A stretch of 64,000 nucleotides of DNA from Bacteroidales bacterium (lineage in GTDB: Bacteria; Bacteroidota; Bacteroidia; Bacteroidales; UBA932): positions 1 through 64,000 of the forward strand of contig JAFSJK010000069.1 of NCBI GenBank assembly GCA_017439305.1, given 5' to 3'. The notes beneath the pieces are model-generated. The model saw only the letters and a program-made list of their open reading frames with translations, did not search any database and was not told the origin of the DNA. The number at the start of each line of letters is the position of its first letter. Position 1 is the stretch's first letter. Of this stretch, positions 52,401-59,529 are shown in pieces. The position numbers were made by a program, and so were the translations under genes.

Positions 52401-52702
52401 TGGGGCTGGAATGATACCTGTCCCCAATCACCCATCCAGATAGCAGGTTGCCTTGTACCGATGAACCCAAGTAGAAGCGTATCGGAACTGTTATAACTGA
52501 GCGTTCCAACTTCAGTCAAACGAGTCATAGGAACCCAGTCGGCAGATCCGAACGGAACACCGACATACGGCATCATCCCGCCATATTCGGTACAGTCACC
52601 TTCTGTTCCGATCAAAGGGTCTACATAATCCAGACCGTTGAAAGAGGAGCAAGAAGCCAGAGCTATTGCCAGAATGGATATTATTGGAGCAGTATTTCTC
52701 AT
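49475..52702 (-). CDS. GH92 alpha-mannosidase lipoprotein fused to a second putative glycosidase domain
   Basis: A 1075-residue lipoprotein (cysteine 18 in IALASCSS). Residues 23-720 form a complete GH92 calcium-dependent exo-alpha-mannosidase. They open YVDPLIGTEGDCTEYGGMMP, carry the acid E585 in HGNETSHH and the base/calcium aspartates D623 and D627 in GFDGNEDCGQMSAWY, and end in the usual beta-domain. Residues about 724-1070 are extra: a TIM-barrel-like domain with KLWLESYRHGE, TIIIDDFLFLDHG (D843, D844), VQMIIKYPCWWRDWEKRGY and IGTETRD (E931). I know this pattern from Bacteroidetes proteins annotated as putative glycosidases but cannot name the family. The ATG at 52702 opens the lipoprotein signal. 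Last gene of the operon. Confidence 0.85.
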   Translation of the reverse strand: MRNTAPIISILAIALASCSSFNGLDYVDPLIGTEGDCTEYGGMMPYVGVPFGSADWVPMTRLTEVGTLSYNSSDTLLLGFIGTRQPAIWMGDWGQVSFQPQIGEPVVDYASRGQRITREEYTPYLSIVEAGGIRTRYSGLEHSAVFEFSVAEHLVIDASRIPVGACSDHSPHLGHVDFSEDGMSISGWNSDRFDASHTSPKPNFRGYFYMTFSRPYAGHECTGNDEDETQCVLCFGPSQNPLIARIGLSLISVEQAKANLEREICSKDVDDVADISKMSWQREFDKLQIEADDDVKTIFYTGLYHSLLYPREIDEYGQYYSAFDDSVHDGIMYNCWSMWDTYRAEHPLLTMLEPERIDDMMQSLVDMYHEGGRLPKWPNPSYTGIMVGSPAETILAEAFTKGFRGFDLDAAYEAVRKNAMEPQPNDRELRWQDRGDFGDTPETRAGLSRYMELGYVAADETNESVSRTQDFGLQDLAAAVLAEATGHLDDAEYFRSRSYNYRNLWNDEAKLFLPRNADGSWVDPLSGPHYTECSPQTAVWAVPYDVEGLSALMGGNDVLESRLDSYFKDLFWKGENGNRSIHGNETSHHVAYLYNRIGKPEKTQLHVREILSRCYSTDRKGFDGNEDCGQMSAWYIMSSLGLYMLNPSDGWYELGAPCVSNAILTLQNGHILTIKTKNLSDLPAPVKQVTFNGKVIKEWRISHAELAQGGELVFEYEKPGLPEESGHVFSMSCKVTSCNGALSNKNKREEFAEWCKENHITKLWLESYRHGETVPTSLLRKERNYFRRHDMEVCGMITPTRLNAPTENGESPIETCWSDPAARKKLSKEIQRAAKLFDTIIIDDFLFLDHGDECLSCSNDKARKGIEDWEEYRRALLMDVCKEDIIEPARKVNPDVQMIIKYPCWWRDWEKRGYSPLAQAELFGECWIGTETRDANPDPLQACWIVGYTQDLTGGRCSGGWYDALDSTPQKFIEQAYYTILGGAKESLIHCYDYILSDDPGITPYGEKSDRQASCKAIFEERSDELFKLAKRLEGTEVLGYGKLGDGSSLHTFRKDGQLFQITFTQQGCRESAPN

Positions 52703-52770
52703 AAAAAACAAAAGGCGGATGAAAGAATTCCTCCATCCGCCCAAAAATAGTGATTTAAATCAAATAAATA

Positions 52771-54837
52771 TTATCTGACGTCTCCCAATCTCTCTGCAGT
52801 GACCTTAAGTGTCTTAACATTGAGAGTGAGCTTGTAGATACCGCCTTCTGTAACCTTGAACTGAGAGTCTTTCTGCCAATCCTGGTCTCTATAGTATGCG
52901 GTCCACTCATCCTCAGCATTCTCGTCACGATTATAGCTAGGAATCCACTCGGTATTGCTGCACATGAACTTGAAATCGTTGTTTGCCTTCACCTCTCCAA
53001 TCCAGAAGTAGGTCTCTCCGTCATATGTGAACATATGCTCGGCGCTGGCGAGATCCCAGCCCCATGACATAGCACCGATGGGATAGATCAGCGGGTAGTC
53101 ATAGGTAGGATTCTTGACGCAAGAGATCTCAAGTGTCTCGGTATTGAGCTCAATGATATACTCACCGGCATCCGCGATATCAAAGAGGGTATCATCAGAA
53201 GCGCCATCGTCGCGATACCTCATGGTCCAATAGTATCCGGCATTCGGATCCCTATTATAGCTGGGAACCCAGTTATCCTTGTAGCAGAGGAACTTGAATG
53301 TGCCGACATTGAGCCATCCTGCCCAGAAGTAATCCTTGTCATTCCAGGTCATCATAGGTTCTGCCAGAGTATTGTCCCAGCCCCATGCGAAGCATCCTCC
53401 GACGGGGTACATGCCAGGATTCTCAACGACCTTGTCAACAGCGACAGTAAGGTCAACAATGTTAAGTGTAATCTTATACTTCGCGGATTCTGATACCTTG
53501 AAGCAATCATCAGGCTGCCAGTCCTCGGTCTTCTTGTATACGGTCCAGTAATTCTCGGCGTTGGCGTCACGGTTATAGCTGGGGATCCAGTTTCCGTCAT
53601 TCTGGCAGAGGAACTTGAAGTCGTTGTTGGCTACAATGTTACCGGTCCAATAGTATACAATGCCATCTTCAGTTGTCATTTCCTCAGCCTGTGTGGGATC
53701 CCATCCCCAATCCATTGCACCGATAGGATAGATCTTTTCCCATGATGAAGGATCGAATTGAGGTTCTGCTGTCACCTTAAGGGTCTCGATATTGATGGTA
53801 AGGGTATAGATTCCTGAAATCTCCACCTTCCACTGCGTATCGGGTTCCCAATCCTGTGTCTTGTAATATGCAGTCCAATAATCTTCTGCATTTCCGTCCC
53901 TGTTGTATGAGGGCTGCCATGCGGTCTTCTGGCACTCGAACTTGAAGTCAAGTCCTGCAGTGAGATAACCGGTCCATGTATAGGTAACGCCATCGATAGT
54001 CTCCATCTCTTCAGCTGCCTCAAGATCCCATCCCCACTCCATGGCACCGACGGGATACAGTTTGTGGAAGCCGTCAGAGCAAGGTACCACCTCTACAGTG
54101 AGTTCCTTGATATTAAGTGTAATGGTGTACTGACCAGGCTTATCCACCTCGAAGCAGTCATCGGGCTGCCAGTCCTCGGTCTTCTTGTATACGGTCCAGT
54201 AATTCTCGGCGTTGGCGTCACGGTTATAGCTGGGGATCCAGTTTCCGTCATTCTGGCAGAGGAACTTGAAGCTGTTCTTAGCCTTAAGCATACCGGTCCA
54301 GGTATACACGATTCCATCGTCGGTCTTCATCATCTCAGCCTTGGTAGGATCCCAATCCCAATCCATAGCGCCGATAGGATAGATAGTCTCATATCCCGCA
54401 TTGTTCTTGGAAGCAGTAAACTCCACGACATTGGAATAGGACGTCCTTCCGGCTCCAGCTGTTGCCATCACCTTTGCAATGAAGGATGCACCCTGGCTGA
54501 GGTCAACTTTGAGGGCATTGGCAAAATCCCTGACTCCAGCAGAGGTGAATGTCTTGGATGTGCCGGAAACCTCGAAATCAGTGCATGATGCGAAACCCTT
54601 GTCCTCAGACTTGGTAATCATAAGGATATATGACACTGATGTCTCTCCGGCGGGCGCCTTCCAACTGAATGTGATGGCTGCGTCATCACCATATTCCTCA
54701 AACTGAAGATCCGTTTTGTCGATTGAGAGTACGGGATTCTCAATCGGTTTGATTTCATTCGGATCCTTGCAGGAAGCGACAAGCAAAATTGTCATTGCAG
54801 CAAATGCTGCAGGCAAAATAGATAGTATTCTCTTCAT
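52771..54837 (-). CDS. SusE/SusF-like surface glycan-binding lipoprotein with five repeated modules
   Basis: Surface lipoprotein of 688 residues (cysteine near 23 in LLVASCKD) that probably holds glycan chains for the SusCD pair. An N-terminal SusE-type Ig-like domain (about 33-145, LSIDKTDLQFEEYGDDAAITFSW in outline) is followed by five modules of about 95-105 residues. Each starts YPIGAM-W-WD, has a central SYNRD-NAE-YWT motif and ends in a -YTLTLN-LTV strand, as in the carbohydrate-binding modules of SusE and SusF. Modules 1 and 3 share 108 identical bases. The modules are rich in tryptophan, which suits stacking on sugar rings. It lies between the GH5 and GH92 genes. Confidence 0.85.
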   Translation of the reverse strand: MKRILSILPAAFAAMTILLVASCKDPNEIKPIENPVLSIDKTDLQFEEYGDDAAITFSWKAPAGETSVSYILMITKSEDKGFASCTDFEVSGTSKTFTSAGVRDFANALKVDLSQGASFIAKVMATAGAGRTSYSNVVEFTASKNNAGYETIYPIGAMDWDWDPTKAEMMKTDDGIVYTWTGMLKAKNSFKFLCQNDGNWIPSYNRDANAENYWTVYKKTEDWQPDDCFEVDKPGQYTITLNIKELTVEVVPCSDGFHKLYPVGAMEWGWDLEAAEEMETIDGVTYTWTGYLTAGLDFKFECQKTAWQPSYNRDGNAEDYWTAYYKTQDWEPDTQWKVEISGIYTLTINIETLKVTAEPQFDPSSWEKIYPIGAMDWGWDPTQAEEMTTEDGIVYYWTGNIVANNDFKFLCQNDGNWIPSYNRDANAENYWTVYKKTEDWQPDDCFKVSESAKYKITLNIVDLTVAVDKVVENPGMYPVGGCFAWGWDNTLAEPMMTWNDKDYFWAGWLNVGTFKFLCYKDNWVPSYNRDPNAGYYWTMRYRDDGASDDTLFDIADAGEYIIELNTETLEISCVKNPTYDYPLIYPIGAMSWGWDLASAEHMFTYDGETYFWIGEVKANNDFKFMCSNTEWIPSYNRDENAEDEWTAYYRDQDWQKDSQFKVTEGGIYKLTLNVKTLKVTAERLGDVR
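53513..53620 (-). repeat. 108-base exact repeat, copy in module 3 of the SusE/F-like gene
   Basis: Identical over 108 bases to 54164-54271, in the same frame and orientation, at an offset of 651 bases (two modules). It covers the conserved module core (LCQNDGNWIPSYNRDANAE and what follows). Confidence 0.95.
54164..54271 (-). repeat. 108-base exact repeat, copy in module 1 of the SusE/F-like gene
   Basis: Partner of the copy at 53513-53620. The flanking bases differ, so only the core has been copied or homogenised. Confidence 0.95.
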
Positions 54838-54909
54838 GTTACTATGGATTAGTTTTCGTGTTTCTATGTATACGCACAAATGGCGTCAAATAATTAACAG
54901 TATCTTGAA

Positions 54910-56022
54910 TTATTTCATATGAATGGCCTTGAGCATCGCTTCATCCGGCTTCCCGTCCTTGATGATACCGAACCCATCCTTATTATCTTTATAACACCAG
55001 ATTGCACGCGAAATGCCCAATTGGTCAAATACAGTTTCCATGTCAGAATGCCAAGCCAGACGGTCCTCCTCGGGTACGGATGGCAGACAACCGTATTCTC
55101 CGCAATACACCTGAAGGCCATACTCGGAAGCAAGTGCCAGAACTTCGTTGAAGTGCTTCCGGAACACGGAACGGTCATAAACCTCTCCAATATATGAACG
55201 GACGGCATTCTTGGCTTCAGCCATGCAATGGGCGGCATCGAAGTCTTCCTGTGTAAGGGTGACTCCCGGATAATGTACTGCGCCATTGAAATCTTTCTGG
55301 CTGGTCCAGGATGCCTTATAATGTGTCAGGAGGAATGGATTGTAGTAGTGGAAACTGATTATGATATTCTTGTCTCCCTTGGGGACTTCCAGATACTTTG
55401 CCCCTGAGTAGCTCTGGGAAGGGTTCGTGCCTATGACAATCACCCTTTCGGGTTCAAGTTCCCTGATGGCGTCATAGCAGTTGCGAACCAGGTTGTTCCA
55501 ATCTTCCTTTCTTTGAGCCTGAGGCTCATTAAGCAGTTCGTAGGCAAGCATGTCATTCGGGAAAGAGTGCAGTTCGCCACTAATCTGGCGCCACATTTCG
55601 TAGAAAGCCTCCTGAGCTGACTGTTCAGTGAAAAGAGTGTTGCTTCCTGAAGTGAAGTGGTGGGAGCGAAGGATGTGCATATCGACAATCACCTTCAAGT
55701 CGCTCTTGATACAATAATCGACGGTCCATTTAAGGAGCTCGAATGCCTCATCATTCTTGCTGCCGTCAGTCTTGAACATCTGCTCCTCATCGACAGGAAG
55801 CCTGATATGATCAAAGCCATAATCCTTGATGGTCTTTATGTCTTTTGCAGTAAAATACCTTGCTCTTGTATCGCCACGGTGAGTGCTCTGAGACAGGAAG
55901 TATGCGATATTGACTCCCCGCTTGATATTGAAACAGACATCCTTTGGGGCCTCGTTCTGCGGCTTTTCCGCACATGAGACAACGCTCATTATGCAAACAA
56001 ATGTCAAAAAGAATCGCTTCAT
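54910..56022 (-). CDS. GH5 family glycoside hydrolase lipoprotein
   Basis: Retaining beta-glycosidase of clan GH-A, 370 residues, anchored by cysteine 17 (MSVVSCAEK). The GH5 fold is shown by RGVNIAYFLSQ near 36, DHIRLPVDEE, IVDMHILRSHH, E166 in YELLNEPQ as acid/base and E309 in VYCGEYGC as nucleophile, ending with the usual WCYKDNKDGFGI strand. The subfamily, and so beta-mannan, beta-glucan or xyloglucan, cannot be told by eye; with GH92 next door a mannose-containing target is plausible. It starts 11 bases after the FecR gene. Confidence 0.9.
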   Translation of the reverse strand: MKRFFLTFVCIMSVVSCAEKPQNEAPKDVCFNIKRGVNIAYFLSQSTHRGDTRARYFTAKDIKTIKDYGFDHIRLPVDEEQMFKTDGSKNDEAFELLKWTVDYCIKSDLKVIVDMHILRSHHFTSGSNTLFTEQSAQEAFYEMWRQISGELHSFPNDMLAYELLNEPQAQRKEDWNNLVRNCYDAIRELEPERVIVIGTNPSQSYSGAKYLEVPKGDKNIIISFHYYNPFLLTHYKASWTSQKDFNGAVHYPGVTLTQEDFDAAHCMAEAKNAVRSYIGEVYDRSVFRKHFNEVLALASEYGLQVYCGEYGCLPSVPEEDRLAWHSDMETVFDQLGISRAIWCYKDNKDGFGIIKDGKPDEAMLKAIHMK

Positions 56023-56032
56023 TTTATTTCCA

Positions 56033-56914
56033 TTATTTGATCAAGATAGTATCCCCTTCACGATGAACTGACAGGCTCTGGTCCAAGGACAATATCCTGA
56101 CAAAATCATCTGCCGTTTCTCCATTGACAAGAGCGACATGATAGTGAGTCCCAAGGAGTTCCTCGCGTTCAACAATGACCCTTACTCCGAAAATCCGTTC
56201 GATATCACGGGCAATGTTCCCAAGTGTCTCATTCCGGAAATAGTATTCACCCTTGCGCCATAATCCGGAATCAGATTCCGAATAGTTTTTCTTCAACGCA
56301 CCTGTCTCCTTGTTGAAAGAGAGGTTATCTCCAGGAACCATTTCACATTGAACGTTCTGTGCATTGTAGGCATCTCCCTCGAAAGCAATTTTACCCTCAT
56401 CCAGGGAGACGGAAATGGTCTGATCCTCCGTGTATGACTTCAGATTGAACTTCGTTCCTTTGACCTTGATTCGGGCATCATTCGTAAGCACTTCAAAAGG
56501 ATGATCCGGATCCGCCTGGACTTCAAAATAGCCCTCTCCCGTAAAGAATACCTGCCGTACTTTACGGCCGAATGCAGACGGGTATACAAGAGTGCTTCCA
56601 CCATTCAGGGCAATCGTTGTTTTGTCGGCAAGGACGAGTTGGGTCGTCTGGCCGGGACGTGTACTCAGAGACTGCCATGTGACAGGGCTTTCCTTATGCA
56701 AGAGCAGAACCAAAGCTAACGCTGCAAAGGGCAGTGCCAGGAAGGCTGCTATTCTCTCGGCCCACGGGAAGAAACCCGGCACGCGACGCAGGGGCTCGTT
56801 TTCAATGTCTGCCATTCTCTTAAACTTTGCAAAAGACACCCTTGCCTTGGACCGTTCCGAGGCTGTAGTCTTTTCGTCAATGGCATCCCACAGTATTTTG
56901 TTGTATTCTACCAT
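56033..56914 (-). CDS. FecR-type anti-sigma factor
   Basis: Inner-membrane regulator of 293 residues that holds its ECF sigma factor until the cognate SusC signals. The N-terminal cytosolic part (1-50) is followed by a membrane helix (about 54-72), a FecR domain (about 78-190, with VLADKTTIALNGGSTLVYPS and GEGYFEVQADPDHPFEVLT) and a C-terminal DUF4974 domain (about 220-291, with ETLGNIARDIERIFGVRV) that meets the STN domain of SusC. Its start overlaps the end of the sigma gene by 7 bases. Its partner is almost certainly the STN-bearing SusC encoded 2.6 kb upstream in the same operon. Confidence 0.95.
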   Translation of the reverse strand: MVEYNKILWDAIDEKTTASERSKARVSFAKFKRMADIENEPLRRVPGFFPWAERIAAFLALPFAALALVLLLHKESPVTWQSLSTRPGQTTQLVLADKTTIALNGGSTLVYPSAFGRKVRQVFFTGEGYFEVQADPDHPFEVLTNDARIKVKGTKFNLKSYTEDQTISVSLDEGKIAFEGDAYNAQNVQCEMVPGDNLSFNKETGALKKNYSESDSGLWRKGEYYFRNETLGNIARDIERIFGVRVIVEREELLGTHYHVALVNGETADDFVRILSLDQSLSVHREGDTILIK

Positions 56915-57474
56915 ATTCTGTCAAAATATAATAAGGCCAATGCAATGGGCAGGAAATCACCCATCTTCTCTTTCAGCATTGACAAGGCCAATGCTATATG
57001 TTTGTTTACTGTATGTACACTCAGTCCAAGCTTTTCGGCAATTTCCTTGGCTTGCAGTCCTTCCACCCTGCTCATTATGAAGATTTCTTTCCTCCTGGGC
57101 GGCATTCCGTCTATCACGCTTGCCGCGATCGATTCAATTTCCTTCAAGCAATAAGCATCCGGCGACTCTTCCATCTGTTTTGATTTCGCCCATTCCTGGT
57201 ACTTGACGGCATATCCTTCTTCTCTGAAGACATCCAGCACAGCCCTCCTGGCTGTTATATAAATGTAGGAGTCCAGCTGTCCATCTTCCTTAAGCCTGTC
57301 CCGGTTACGCCACAACTTCAGGAACACATTCTGAGTGACATCCTCCGCCTTGGCAGAGTCCTGAAGCAGGATGGATGTATAGGTCAGCACCTTGTTGTAA
57401 TACGCTACATATAGCTTCTCGAAAGCCTTTATGCTCCCGGCTGCGATAGCGGCTATGTCGTGGCGAATATCCAT
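56908..57474 (-). CDS. ECF sigma-70 family RNA polymerase sigma factor
   Basis: Sigma factor of 188 residues that switches on the locus when released by FecR. Region 2 (about 15-75, AFEKLYVAYYNKVLTYTSILLQ and AEDVTQNVFLKLWRNRD in parts) binds polymerase and the -10 region. Region 4 (about 130-185, PPRRKEIFIMSRVEGLQAKEIA, then SVHTVNKHI) has the helix-turn-helix. The start MDIRHDIAAIAAG is chosen as the first good methionine; the frame extends 66 bases upstream but looks non-coding. It sits 72 bases after SusD, an unusual place, because such pairs normally precede SusC. Confidence 0.94.
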   Translation of the reverse strand: MDIRHDIAAIAAGSIKAFEKLYVAYYNKVLTYTSILLQDSAKAEDVTQNVFLKLWRNRDRLKEDGQLDSYIYITARRAVLDVFREEGYAVKYQEWAKSKQMEESPDAYCLKEIESIAASVIDGMPPRRKEIFIMSRVEGLQAKEIAEKLGLSVHTVNKHIALALSMLKEKMGDFLPIALALLYFDRIW

Positions 57475-57545
57475 ATTGTTTCTTTGACTGTCAGTTATAC
57501 AAAAATACCAAGAGTTCCGATAATTGACAACCAAGGGCAAATATA

Positions 57546-59516
57546 TTACCTCAGAGCGGCCTGTCCGGCTTCCTCAGGCCAGTAAGGATTCTGATATATG
57601 ACAGAACTTGAAACAGTACCGTTCTCCGATGTCAATATCATTTCCTGGACACTGATCGGCTGCAGGTAATGCGCCATGGAGAAAGTCAGCCCTTCATACG
57701 CTTCACTCATCTCTGACTTCTCATAGGGTCTCAGGTACTTGCTTCTTGAAGGAGACGAGACATTTGCATCCTGAGTGCCATACTTAAGCTGGGCGCCGTA
57801 CCATCCCTTCATCTGTCCCCAGATCTTGAATCCTTCGATATGATAGGGGTTCTCAATCAGTTGATCCATGGCACGCCATCTCTGCAGGTCCATTTCACGG
57901 AAGCCTTCTGCCATGAGTTCACATCTGCGCTCCCTGCGGATGTTGTACAACGTAGGATCTATCAGTTTCCCGCCGGAATATGCGCCCCAGTCATTCAATG
58001 CTTCCACATTCATGTCAGTGGCTTGTATTGTCTTCTCGAAATCAGTATCCACATTGGCTCTGCGGCGAATAGCTTCCCAATAACCAGTAGCCTTCGAATC
58101 GAGGGAACCGTAGCGCTCATAATATGCCTCCATGTAGTTCAGCAATGCTTCAACGCCCCTGAACGTGATGGACGCAACGTATGATCCGGCTATGCCGACC
58201 AGATGGATCTGATGGAGAGGGTTGCCTTTTCTGATTGTGTAACCGGTGGAATATACCCTTGAGAAATCCGAACCGAACAGGTTTGGATAAGGTTCGACAG
58301 GTACTGCCTGGGTCGCACCCTCATACTCATCAATGCTATTCTTCTGTCCAGGTTCCTTGAGGAATATGAAGAGTCTGCCATCCCGTTCCTTCCTTACGTC
58401 AGCAATATAATCATCACCCTGATAACCACTTCCCTCGGCATAGATAGGAAGACCGTTTGCCATCAGGAAGCCGTCAACCATTCCTCTTGTCAGACCTGCG
58501 CCTAGATTTCCCCTGTTGCCCCATTCGCCACAGCCGTTCGTGAATCCCAGTCCCTGGTCATACTGTCTCCAGAGAAGGACCTCAGGATAACCTGAAAGGT
58601 CCGTATCGGAGAACATGTCCATATACGGATTGGCGGCTTCGTCTGCGCTTTGCTGAACAGTTCCACTGTTGCTTGTCAATGATACTTTATCCGCAACAAG
58701 TGCTGATGACTCTATGGCCTGGTCAAGGAACCAGGATATCTCGTCGTCAATACTGCCTGAGGGGTATGAATAAGATGAGTTATACTCTTTCTTACTACCT
58801 GGCCAATCCTGCCCCTGAGGCACGAATGCTGTGCCCTTGAAGTATTTCAGGAACGTGCCTTCGTAAAGTGCCACCCTGGACTTGAGAAGAAGCGCGCAGT
58901 CCCTGTTGATTCTTGTATGCCGCGGTTCAAAGTTCTCAGGCATAAGTTCCAGAGCCTTGTCAAGGTCGGAAAGGATGAACCTGGCGACCTCATTGCGTGG
59001 TGACCGCTTGCTCGCTTCAGTCAGAACCTTCTGATCGTCAGGAAGAGTGGTCTCAATAATCGGGAAGTCCCCATACTGCTGATAGCGCACGAAGTACTCA
59101 TATGCGCGCAAAAAGTAAATCTCGCCTATGTATTGGCGGATTTCTGCTGTGCTCCCGGAAATCTCACCTGCTTCAAACTTTGGGAGAACCCTCTCAAGGA
59201 AGTAGTTGCAGTCATAGATGTTCTTGAAATACCAAGCCCCACTGTTGGGAACAGTCCAGGACCCCTTGATATATTTCGTGCTGGGTGTCATGTATGCCTG
59301 GTTGTCAGTATACTGATCCTTGACAAAGGTCAGGCTGTAGTTGGAATGTGATGGAAGGATATTCGTGTACAGCCCATTTGCATAATAACCCAGCTGAGAG
59401 GCTTCGTTAAGGTACTTCTCAGGAGCAATCTGTGAGGTCGGTTCCTTGTCCAACAAACTGTTGCAAGATGCAAAGAACACCAAAGATGCCAGGAAGAATG
59501 TGATATATCTGTTCAT
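57546..59516 (-). CDS. SusD/RagB-type glycan-binding lipoprotein (second locus)
   Basis: Surface lipoprotein of 656 residues, cysteine 18 in FFASCNS, longer than average. It has the SusD layout: N-terminal LLDKEPTSQIAPEKYLNEAS, helices with IGEIYFLRAYEYFVRYQQYGDFP, and near the C-terminus RRERRCELMAEGFREMDLQRWRA, the characteristic signature. It partners the SusC that ends 13 bases upstream. Codon use is much less GC-biased than in the SusD of the first locus. Confidence 0.96.
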   Translation of the reverse strand: MNRYITFFLASLVFFASCNSLLDKEPTSQIAPEKYLNEASQLGYYANGLYTNILPSHSNYSLTFVKDQYTDNQAYMTPSTKYIKGSWTVPNSGAWYFKNIYDCNYFLERVLPKFEAGEISGSTAEIRQYIGEIYFLRAYEYFVRYQQYGDFPIIETTLPDDQKVLTEASKRSPRNEVARFILSDLDKALELMPENFEPRHTRINRDCALLLKSRVALYEGTFLKYFKGTAFVPQGQDWPGSKKEYNSSYSYPSGSIDDEISWFLDQAIESSALVADKVSLTSNSGTVQQSADEAANPYMDMFSDTDLSGYPEVLLWRQYDQGLGFTNGCGEWGNRGNLGAGLTRGMVDGFLMANGLPIYAEGSGYQGDDYIADVRKERDGRLFIFLKEPGQKNSIDEYEGATQAVPVEPYPNLFGSDFSRVYSTGYTIRKGNPLHQIHLVGIAGSYVASITFRGVEALLNYMEAYYERYGSLDSKATGYWEAIRRRANVDTDFEKTIQATDMNVEALNDWGAYSGGKLIDPTLYNIRRERRCELMAEGFREMDLQRWRAMDQLIENPYHIEGFKIWGQMKGWYGAQLKYGTQDANVSSPSRSKYLRPYEKSEMSEAYEGLTFSMAHYLQPISVQEMILTSENGTVSSSVIYQNPYWPEEAGQAALR

Positions 59517-59529
59517 ATTGTCGTCGGAT

